Positions 8,338 to 15,095 of a stretch of 34,355 nt of DNA are shown in pieces; the first letter of the stretch is position 1; every line of letters starts with the position of its first letter. The notes under the pieces are model-generated. The model was not told the DNA's origin. It was given only the letters and a program-made list of their open reading frames with translations, and did no database searches. Position numbers and translations under genes: made by a program. Origin of the DNA: Thermotoga sp. (GTDB lineage: Bacteria > Thermotogota > Thermotogae > Mesoaciditogales > Mesoaciditogaceae); contig DYLQ01000018.1 in the NCBI GenBank assembly GCA_020722015.1, positions 1 through 34,355 of the forward strand. Reading direction: 5' to 3'.

Positions 8338-9147
8338 TCAAAAGATACAACATTCATCTTGAAATGTCAAATTGTATCCGTCTTTACGAAGAAACTCTGT
8401 TAATTTTTCAGAAGGTTGGGTTATGGTGTTAAATCCCGCTTCAACGGCAACAGTGGCTATTTCGTCGCGAAGTTTTCCTTTCGGGTACATGCATCCAAGA
8501 TTAAGATCGCAATTGAATTTTTTCCTTGCATATTCAAAAACGGATTTTATTTGGTCGATCGTCGGTGGCTGGCATTTTTCAAAATAAGTCAGAGGAGTAG
8601 GTATGAAAACAAGAAAAACTACTTTTTCAAGAGGATAAAGAGAAAGTATATCGATGGCTTTATACTCATGTTTTATCTTTCCACAATCAAGACCAACTGT
8701 GATGTGTGGGTAAATTTCTTTTTTGAATTTCAAAAGATTTTCAAGTGATTCAATGTAATCTGAAACTGTAGCATCGAGATTGTAAACCTTTTTTATGACC
8801 TCATCGTCTCCAACGAAATCAAAAGATATAGCATCGGCTATTTTTGATATTTTCATTGCTTCACTTTCGTTTACAAGTCCTGTGTGAAAATTAAGTTTGA
8901 ATTTCTTCGATTCTTTCAGTTTTTTTATCTCTTCGATGTGATCGATTATCGGTACTTTCCCATCGGAATTGGAACCTCCGCTTATGAGAAGACTTTTTTT
9001 GCTCAAAGGAATTTGATCTGCTTTATTTATAGGGATCATATTTTCAAGGTAATGACCTCCGCAATGCTTACAATTAAGGTAACAAACCGTTCCTGTTACG
9101 CTAACAGAAACGGTCGACTCGATTTTTACGATCTTGACTGCTTTCAA
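8338..9147 (-). CDS. Radical SAM protein, COG1856/LipS1-like (biotin-synthase homologue)
   Basis: A 269-residue radical SAM enzyme. The cluster motif CxxxCxxC is visible in GTVCYLNCKHCGGHYL (about residues 22-37), followed by the SAM-contact segment LLISGGSNSDG. The C-terminus ends in ECCIF, a paired-cysteine tail that could bind a second iron-sulfur cluster. The set of motifs (HTGLVNESEA, NLDATVSDYI, LGCMYPKG) recalls COG1856, which includes LipS1, one half of the two-protein lipoyl synthase of archaea and some bacteria. The start is TTG 9147: GAGGT lies 9 bases upstream and TTG shares bases with the galT stop. A longer frame from 9222 would lie inside galT. The partner LipS2 is not in the window, so lipoate synthesis is a hypothesis only. 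Confidence 0.7.
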   Translation of the reverse strand: MKAVKIVKIESTVSVSVTGTVCYLNCKHCGGHYLENMIPINKADQIPLSKKSLLISGGSNSDGKVPIIDHIEEIKKLKESKKFKLNFHTGLVNESEAMKISKIADAISFDFVGDDEVIKKVYNLDATVSDYIESLENLLKFKKEIYPHITVGLDCGKIKHEYKAIDILSLYPLEKVVFLVFIPTPLTYFEKCQPPTIDQIKSVFEYARKKFNCDLNLGCMYPKGKLRDEIATVAVEAGFNTITQPSEKLTEFLRKDGYNLTFQDECCIF

Positions 9148-10145
9148 GAAATTTTTACCTCTTTTAGATATTTTGCCGCATCTTCCGGCGGCATGGGATT
9201 TATGTAAAATCCAGAACCCCATTCAAAACCAGCAAGTTTTGTCAGCCTTGGTACAATTTCAAGGTGCCAGTGATAATATTCCTTTCCATCTCCATGCGGA
9301 GTGCCTGTGTGTATCATGAAATTGTAAGGAGGATCGTCAAGCGCTATTTTCATCCTTAAAAGTACATCTTTAAGCATTGAAGAGAAATTTTTAACATGTG
9401 TTTCGTCTATGTCTCCAAAGTCATATTGATGAGCTTTTGGAAGGATCCATGTTTCAAAAGGTGCACGCGACGCATATGGCTCAAAAGCAAGAAAATCTTC
9501 ATTTTCCTCAACAACTCGGGTGTTTTCCATCTTTTCTTCTTGGATTATATCGCAATAGATACATCTTTCTCGAAATCCATAGTATTCTTTTGAACCTTCC
9601 ATTTCCTGAAGTACAAGGTTTGGCATTATTGGGGTGGCTATTATCTGGGAATGTGAATGTTCAAGAGAAGCACCCGCATCTGCTCCGTAATTTTTGAATA
9701 TAAGCACGTATTTTATGTTCGGATCTTTAAAAATTGTGTTGTATCTCTCAACGTAAGCCCACACAAGTTCTTGAACCTGTTTGTATTCAAGAGTTGCAAG
9801 TGTTGCATTATGATCCGGTGTTTCTATTATTATCTCGTGAGCTCCGAATCCGGCCATTGAATCGTAAATTCCATGACCTAACCTTACCGGTTGAATTTTT
9901 GGATCAAGTGCCGGGAATTTGTTTGGTACTACCCGTATCCACCAACCTGGAGTGTTTGGAGCCGTGTTGGCAGGTCTGAATGCCATTATTTCTGGTGGGG
10001 TTGAAGATTCGTTTCCAAAATCGAAAGGGCAAAATTTTGAAACTTTTTCAGTCGGCGGTTTTGCAAAATCGTGAGGCCTTTTGGCGCGTTCAGTTGAAAT
10101 TATAACCCAACTTTTCGTTATGATGTCTTTTCTTAGCTCTGGCAT
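9144..10145 (-). CDS. galT: Galactose-1-phosphate uridylyltransferase
   Basis: A 333-residue GalT of the HIT superfamily. It exchanges UMP between UDP-glucose and galactose-1-phosphate in the Leloir pathway. The nucleophile motif is LEHSHSQ, with the likely UMP-accepting histidine at H165 and the metal-ligand histidine at H163. The C-terminal YYHWHLEIVPR block is diagnostic. An oddity is the first metal site: where most relatives have CPFC, this protein reads FCPFDFGNE, so the second cysteine (position 42) is aspartate. A separate CIYC pair is at 195-198. The gene sits 4 bases after glgA, so both nucleotide-sugar enzymes are co-transcribed. Zinc binding may be altered or supplied by other ligands. 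Confidence 0.92.
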   Translation of the reverse strand: MPELRKDIITKSWVIISTERAKRPHDFAKPPTEKVSKFCPFDFGNESSTPPEIMAFRPANTAPNTPGWWIRVVPNKFPALDPKIQPVRLGHGIYDSMAGFGAHEIIIETPDHNATLATLEYKQVQELVWAYVERYNTIFKDPNIKYVLIFKNYGADAGASLEHSHSQIIATPIMPNLVLQEMEGSKEYYGFRERCIYCDIIQEEKMENTRVVEENEDFLAFEPYASRAPFETWILPKAHQYDFGDIDETHVKNFSSMLKDVLLRMKIALDDPPYNFMIHTGTPHGDGKEYYHWHLEIVPRLTKLAGFEWGSGFYINPMPPEDAAKYLKEVKIS

Positions 10146-10149
10146 TTTA

Positions 10150-11589
10150 TCACCTTGCTTTTGAAAGTTCGTAAAGTTTCACGTATTCGGCAGCGGATCT
10201 TTCCCATGAAAGATCGGTATTCATGGCATTTTTTATCAGCGCTGACATGTAATCATCCTGTTTGTAGTAATATAGAGCTTTTAAAATGGATTTGAGCAAA
10301 TAAGATGAATCGTAATTTTTAAATCCGAAACCATTTCCAGACCTTTCGTCGAATTCTGACACTGTATCGGCAAGACCTCCGGTATATCTAACTATGGGAA
10401 TAGTACCATATCTCAGACTGTACATTTGGCCAAGACCACATGGCTCATATCTTGAAGGCATGAGGAAAAAGTCAGAAGAGGCATATATTCTTTGTGCGAG
10501 GTTAACATCAAAGCCGATTTTGACAGCCACTTTTTGAGGGAATTCTTTCGCAAGATTCAAAAAAGCATTTTCGTATTTCGATTCTCCAGTCCCAAGCAGT
10601 ACGAAACTCACATCGCAGGACGCTATCACGTACCTCATTATTTCATCGACAAGATCGAGGCCTTTTTGATCGAATAATCTACTTACAAGTCCTATGAGGG
10701 GAGAATCGTCAACTTTGAGATTAAGTTCCTTTTTAAGAGACATTTTATTTTTTTTCTTACCATCTAAAGCATTGACACTGTAATTGTAAGGAATTCGTTT
10801 GTCCGTTTCGGGGTTGTTTTCCACATAATCGATGCCGTTTAAAACGCCGTACAGAACATCTTTGCGAAGTTGAAGCACACCTTCCAATTTTTCCCCGTAT
10901 TCTGGAGTTTTTATCTCTTCGGCGTAAGTTGGACTTACGGTGTTCACTATGTCGGAAAAAAGAATTCCACCTTTCATGAAATTTATCTGACCGTAAAATT
11001 CTATTCCGTCCATGTTGAAAACGTAATCAGGTAATTTTGCAAAGTCCATGTAAGATCTGTCAAAGACACCTTGGTAACCAAGATTGTGTATGGTGTAAAT
11101 CGTGGAGAAATCTGAAAAGTAAGGATCATCTCTGTAAAGTGTTTTTAGGTAAACCGGAAGTAGTCCGGTTTGCCAATCATTGGCATGAATCACATCAAAA
11201 TGCATGCCCAATTTTTTGATCGAATCTATGACCGCCTTGGTGAAAAAAATGGCTTGCTGTCCTCCATCCGGAGATCCGTACACGTCGTCCGAAGAAAAAT
11301 AATAATCATTCGATACCAGGTAAATGGGGATATCAGTTTCTGGTAAGTTTGTTTTGTAAATGGAAGCTTTTTGATCCGTTCCAATCCCAAGATCAAAATC
11401 ATCGATCACCTTCTTAACTTCAAGATTGAATTTCTTGATATTTCCCCTGACAATCTTATGATAGGGCATGAAAATGGATACATCCATACCTTTTTTCTTC
11501 AACGCTTTTGGAAGAGAGCCGGCAACATCCGCAAGACCTCCCACTTTAGCAAGAGGATAAACCTCAAAAGAAACGAAAGCAATTTTCAT
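10150..11589 (-). CDS. glgA: Glycogen/starch synthase (GT5)
   Basis: A 479-residue GT-B fold glycosyltransferase of family GT5, which extends alpha-1,4-glucan chains from ADP-glucose (or UDP-glucose). The N-terminal nucleotide-sugar loop KVGGLADVAGSLPKAL begins at residue 15. HANDWQTGLLPVYLK appears in the middle. The C-terminal half has the donor-binding region SRYEPCGLGQMYSLRYG and VRYTGGLADTV. Length is normal for bacterial GlgA. The gene follows the CBS-ACT gene by 15 bases and is separated by only 4 bases from galT. No glgB, glgC or glgP is seen in the window. Confidence 0.95.
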   Translation of the reverse strand: MKIAFVSFEVYPLAKVGGLADVAGSLPKALKKKGMDVSIFMPYHKIVRGNIKKFNLEVKKVIDDFDLGIGTDQKASIYKTNLPETDIPIYLVSNDYYFSSDDVYGSPDGGQQAIFFTKAVIDSIKKLGMHFDVIHANDWQTGLLPVYLKTLYRDDPYFSDFSTIYTIHNLGYQGVFDRSYMDFAKLPDYVFNMDGIEFYGQINFMKGGILFSDIVNTVSPTYAEEIKTPEYGEKLEGVLQLRKDVLYGVLNGIDYVENNPETDKRIPYNYSVNALDGKKKNKMSLKKELNLKVDDSPLIGLVSRLFDQKGLDLVDEIMRYVIASCDVSFVLLGTGESKYENAFLNLAKEFPQKVAVKIGFDVNLAQRIYASSDFFLMPSRYEPCGLGQMYSLRYGTIPIVRYTGGLADTVSEFDERSGNGFGFKNYDSSYLLKSILKALYYYKQDDYMSALIKNAMNTDLSWERSAAEYVKLYELSKAR

Positions 11590-11604
11590 GTATGACCATT
11601 CCTT

Positions 11605-12207
11605 TCATAATTTTTCTTCTTTTATTATCGAGTTGTAATGTATCTCGTTGACATCCAAAATCCTTGAAAGTTCTTTTACACTTTTTCCTTCAACTCTTAT
11701 TATGGCCACTTTTTCCCCGACTTTTTCAGTCGGATAGATCAAAACGGATAAAACATTCATGGAATGAAGATAAAGGACATCAAGGATGTGTTTTAACGAT
11801 CCAGGTGCATCTTTAAGATCCACTTCGAGTCTTATACCACCCTCACCAAAACCAGCCATCTGTGTAAAGGCATCCAGAATGTCGAAAATGGATATAACAC
11901 CAACGATCTCATCTTCGGATATGACGGGGAGTATCTCCATGTCTGACTCGAGAAAAAAAACTGCTGCTTCATCTAAAGTATCCTGCGGGCTTAAGGTATA
12001 AGGCACATCATGAATGTAATCGCCAATTGGTAAATCATCGTTCATTCCGAGTATTTCATCGGCTTTTACAATGCCTTCAAAATTCCCTTCGGAAGAGACA
12101 ATGCAACAATCCAATCCGGATGTTCGTAGGATTTTTTTGGCTTCGCCAACCAAGGTGTTTTTTCCAATTACAACGAAATCTTTTTTCATGAAATCTTCAA
12201 TCGACAT
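11605..12207 (-). CDS. CBS-pair plus ACT domain protein (AcuB-like)
   Basis: A 200-residue cytoplasmic sensor-like protein. Two CBS domains span about residues 1-120 (PLSPQDTLDEAAVFFLES and VISEDEIVGVISIFDILDAF mark the second). They are followed by an ACT domain (about 125-195, RLEVDLKDAPGSLKHILDVL). CBS pairs usually bind adenosine nucleotides and ACT domains bind small ligands. The architecture matches AcuB-type proteins of Gram-positive bacteria, whose mechanism is poorly defined. It is the first gene of the long minus-strand run and is followed 15 bases later by glgA, so a role in sensing energy state for carbon storage is plausible but inferred. Confidence 0.85.
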   Translation of the reverse strand: MSIEDFMKKDFVVIGKNTLVGEAKKILRTSGLDCCIVSSEGNFEGIVKADEILGMNDDLPIGDYIHDVPYTLSPQDTLDEAAVFFLESDMEILPVISEDEIVGVISIFDILDAFTQMAGFGEGGIRLEVDLKDAPGSLKHILDVLYLHSMNVLSVLIYPTEKVGEKVAIIRVEGKSVKELSRILDVNEIHYNSIIKEEKL

Positions 12208-12230
12208 AGAATTCTCTCCTTTCCCATAAG

Positions 12231-12258
12231 ATCATACAACAAAAGACGTCAAAAACAA
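12231..12258 (-). promoter_or_regulatory. Candidate promoter of the CBS-glgA-galT-...-whiA operon
   Basis: On the minus strand TTGTTT (12258-12253) and TATGAT (12236-12231) are separated by 16 bases, 23 bases upstream of the CBS-ACT start codon. The -10 matches consensus at 5 of 6 positions. An alternative pairing uses TTGACG slightly downstream. No other gene start lies in this 139-base gap, so a promoter is expected here. Confidence 0.4.
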
Positions 12259-12346
12259 AAATCGTGAAGATAATTTAAGATAAAAAGCGAAAGCAAAAGA
12301 TAAACGCACTTAATTGAGTGTAATTGCAGGAAAACGCTAAAAACGA

Positions 12347-13930
12347 TCAATTATCCTTTAAAATAGGTCTTTCGAGTATGTAAAAAATCAAAAATATCGC
12401 GATCGTGAGCATAGAACCAAAAGCTTGTGCCTCTGGAACATGCATCGATGAAAATAATTTGTAAGCACTTGCAGATATCATTGGAAATCGAGGATTGTAA
12501 AGTACAAGCGTTGCTCCCATTTCTCCCATTGAAATTGCAAAAGAAAAGAAAAAAGTTGAAATTATCTGTGGCTTCAAAATCGGAATTCTTATCATGAAAA
12601 TTTTCTGGATCCAATTTGCACCGTCAACCGAAGCTGCCTCATCTATTTCCGATGGAAATCTCTGCCATCCCGCAAGTAGAGTTTGAAATCCTATCGGAAA
12701 TGACAACATGGTGTATATCGGGATTATCTCAAGCGGAAACGTCAAAGGTACGTAATTTTGGATCACAAGATACCCAAAGGCAAGTGTGACAGGTGAAACG
12801 GCAAGAGCAGATGTGAAAAGCGCATCAAAAATTGGAATTTTGATCTTTGTCACAGCATGTGCTGCCGTTATCGAGAGTACAATGGTTAATATGGCACTCA
12901 AAGTTGAAAAGGTAAGTGTCCATATGATAGATGAAAAAACGGAATTGCCTATGTAAGGATCTATTCTACCGGAAAATAATCTTTCAAACCATTCAAGGGT
13001 TAAAGTTGAGTTTTGAAAATTCCAGAATCCCGTGAAGATCTGGGATAAAATTGGTCCGAATACGAATATGAACACACCTAAGATATAAAAGAAGCCCCAT
13101 AAAGGAAATTTTGAATTTGTCCGGGATATTTCCTGTGAAAATGTACCTGAAGATCTTCTCAGGATCGAAAACACAGACGCTATTAAACCTATAAAACATA
13201 TCTGGATCAGCGTAAGTCCTATCGCTCCTTTGAAATCAAGTAATGTCGTGAGATACATGTAAATTTGAACTTCAAGTGTTGAAAATTGAGCTCCGCCTAT
13301 GACGAGCATAACGGTGAAAGAAGTAAAACAATAGATGAAAATAAGCAAGGCTGATGCTATTACAGATGGTAGAAGAATCGGCAATTCCACAGAAATGAAA
13401 CTTCTCAATCTCGAGGCTCCGTCTATTTTTGCCACTTCAGCGTATACCGGATCGAGAATTGAAATTGCACTTCCGACTATTATCATTGTAAGAGGAAAAT
13501 TGTAGAAAGCATTTCCCATAACAACGCCAAGCAGGGTGAAAAGGGGTTCGAATCTAACGTGAAAAATCGGCCATAAAAAATAGGTGTTTAAAATTCCGCT
13601 GTGACCAAAAAAAGATATAAAACCCAACGTCATGGAAATAGACGGCATAACGAATGGAACAGTCGATAGTGCAGCAAAGATACCTTTGAATTTAAATCTT
13701 GTTCTCCCAACAAGGTACGCCCCCGGCAAGCCCATTGCAACTGCGAGAATGGTTGACAAAATGGCCTGGTAAGTTGTGAATTTGAATATCTGAAAGTTAA
13801 GAGCGTTGAAAATCGAAATTTTGCCACCCATCCCATAAGTGTAGATGAAAAGCATCGCTATGGGAAAGATGTAAGCCCCCACCGTGAAAAGGAGGGCAGG
13901 GGCAAGTTCAAAAAAGGATCTTTTGTTCAT
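12347..13930 (-). CDS. ABC transporter permease, fused two-domain (ThiP-like)
   Basis: A 527-residue integral membrane protein with two homologous permease halves of about six segments each. Each half contains an EAA-type loop: VYAEVAKIDGASRLRSFISV in the first and EIDEAASVDGANWIQKIFMI in the second. This fused architecture is that of ThiP and of related iron or spermidine permeases. The start ATG overlaps the stop of the binding-protein gene by 4 bases, and the operon begins with a TPP riboswitch. Together these point to thiamine (or thiamine-precursor) uptake. The ATPase (thiQ) is not present downstream: the next gene, 139 bases away, is a CBS-ACT protein. Confidence 0.88.
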   Translation of the reverse strand: MNKRSFFELAPALLFTVGAYIFPIAMLFIYTYGMGGKISIFNALNFQIFKFTTYQAILSTILAVAMGLPGAYLVGRTRFKFKGIFAALSTVPFVMPSISMTLGFISFFGHSGILNTYFLWPIFHVRFEPLFTLLGVVMGNAFYNFPLTMIIVGSAISILDPVYAEVAKIDGASRLRSFISVELPILLPSVIASALLIFIYCFTSFTVMLVIGGAQFSTLEVQIYMYLTTLLDFKGAIGLTLIQICFIGLIASVFSILRRSSGTFSQEISRTNSKFPLWGFFYILGVFIFVFGPILSQIFTGFWNFQNSTLTLEWFERLFSGRIDPYIGNSVFSSIIWTLTFSTLSAILTIVLSITAAHAVTKIKIPIFDALFTSALAVSPVTLAFGYLVIQNYVPLTFPLEIIPIYTMLSFPIGFQTLLAGWQRFPSEIDEAASVDGANWIQKIFMIRIPILKPQIISTFFFSFAISMGEMGATLVLYNPRFPMISASAYKLFSSMHVPEAQAFGSMLTIAIFLIFYILERPILKDN

Positions 13931-14916
13931 TTAACGATTATTTCTGTCCATTGCGTGATCCAATTCGAGAGATAATTGGAAATTTGATCGAGTGGGATCT
14001 CTACCGTCTTCGTTATCGAAGGGGCATGATCGATAAAAACTTTTGGAAGTGGTACATTCGTGACTGGGTACATCCATTGATTTAGAGGAATCGCCGATTG
14101 AAAATCCTTCGAGAGCATGAAATCGATGAAATCCTTTGCAAGTGCAAGATGTTTTGCTCCTTTGACTATACCTGCGTATTCAACCATGACATATGCCTCA
14201 TCATTTGGAATGACAACACCTATGTTAGAGCCATTGTAATAGTAATAGTTGTAAGCTTCATCTGTGGCAAAACTTACCATCATCTTTGCTTCTCCACTTT
14301 CAAGCATCTGAAAGGCACTATCCCAGCCACTTGTGACAGTTTTTATGGTCGGAACAAGTTTTTGCCAATAATTCTGCCAATTGTTTCCGTAGATTCCAAT
14401 CGTCCACAACAGAAAATCAAGACCCGTCGTCGAAGTTCTTGGATCTTCGATAACCAAACTGTGTGCATATTCAGGATTTAAAAGCGCCTCAAAAGTTTTT
14501 GGAGGATTGAGAACGGTTTTAAGGTTATAATCTATCGCAAGGGCACCGTAATCGAATGGAATAACCCTGTATTCCGGATCAATAAGGAGAGACTTGTTTA
14601 CAACACTTGCGATATCCGTTGGCTCATAAGATATAAGCAGATCGTCTTTCAAAACTTGTGGAATCTGGCTTTGAGCAAGGCCTATTGCAACATCGGCTTT
14701 GGGATTAGACTTTTCAAGTATCAGCCTTGCCACTATATTTCCGCTTCCCATAGATACAAAGTTAACCTTGCAATCGTACATCTTCTCAAAAATCGGTTTG
14801 ATCTCGTTACCAATTCCGGAAATAAAACTGCTGTAAGTGTATACCGTAAGGGTATCGCTAAAGCCGATCAAGGAGAACAGAACAATTGACGCCATCAACA
14901 AAACGATTTTTTTCAA
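13927..14916 (-). CDS. Thiamine-type ABC transporter substrate-binding protein (ThiB-like)
   Basis: A 329-residue secreted binding protein. It opens with a signal peptide (KKIVLLMASIVLFSLIGFS, residues 2-20), then the mature start TLTVYTYSSFISG typical of ThiB/TbpA. The segment DVAIGLAQSQI and the later YEPTDIASV block fit this family of ferric-iron/thiamine binding proteins. I chose TTG 14916, with GGGTGG 5 bases upstream. An apparent extension to 15009 would run through the riboswitch terminator and is not a real N-terminus. It works with the permease downstream. The TPP riboswitch makes thiamine or a precursor the best substrate guess. Confidence 0.87.
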   Translation of the reverse strand: MKKIVLLMASIVLFSLIGFSDTLTVYTYSSFISGIGNEIKPIFEKMYDCKVNFVSMGSGNIVARLILEKSNPKADVAIGLAQSQIPQVLKDDLLISYEPTDIASVVNKSLLIDPEYRVIPFDYGALAIDYNLKTVLNPPKTFEALLNPEYAHSLVIEDPRTSTTGLDFLLWTIGIYGNNWQNYWQKLVPTIKTVTSGWDSAFQMLESGEAKMMVSFATDEAYNYYYYNGSNIGVVIPNDEAYVMVEYAGIVKGAKHLALAKDFIDFMLSKDFQSAIPLNQWMYPVTNVPLPKVFIDHAPSITKTVEIPLDQISNYLSNWITQWTEIIVK

Positions 14917-14930
14917 AGCAACCACCCCCA

Positions 14931-14962
14931 AAAAATTAAGGCCATCTCTCACGGAGATGGCC
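14931..14962 (-). terminator. Riboswitch-controlled intrinsic terminator
   Basis: On the minus strand a perfect 9-bp stem with a 5-base loop (GGCCATCTC / GAGATGGCC) at 14962-14940 is followed by TTAATTTTTT. It lies between the TPP aptamer and the ThiB-like start codon, so transcription would stop here when TPP is bound. Confidence 0.85.
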
Positions 14963-14973
14963 AGTTTATCCTT

Positions 14974-15061
14974 ATTTCCCTTCGCCGGTATTAACCGGAT
15001 CAGGTTCAAAGGGTCGAGGCTTTAAGCCTCCTCTCAGCCAGTTTACTGGCTCCCCGTTACG
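14974..15061 (-). promoter_or_regulatory. TPP (THI-box) riboswitch aptamer
   Basis: On the minus strand the conserved THI elements appear in order: ACGGGGAGCC, the core GGCTGAGAGG, ACCCTTTGAACCTGATCCGG and TACCGGCGAAGGGA. These are the P2-P5 junction parts of the thiamine-pyrophosphate riboswitch. A local stem GCCAG-TAAA-CTGGC and a second stem GAGGCTTAAAGCCTC are also visible. The aptamer begins about 20 bases after the clp stop, so it belongs to the downstream thiamine-transport genes. Confidence 0.96.
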
Positions 15062-15066
15062 ATCGT

Positions 15067-15095
15067 ATTCTACCACATTTTCATGCTTTTGTTTC
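15067..15095 (-). promoter_or_regulatory. Candidate promoter of the TPP-riboswitch transcript
   Basis: On the minus strand an extended -10 (TGG then TAGAAT, -10 at 15072-15067) lies 17 bases from a weak -35 GAAACA. The predicted start would fall almost exactly at the first bases of the TPP aptamer. The -35 lies inside the 3' end of the clp gene. Confidence 0.45.

Noticed and set aside
14917-15009. N-terminal extension of the ThiB-like protein to 15009
   Set aside because: It would be translated from the TPP riboswitch and its terminator; TTG 14916 has a ribosome site and is followed directly by a signal peptide.
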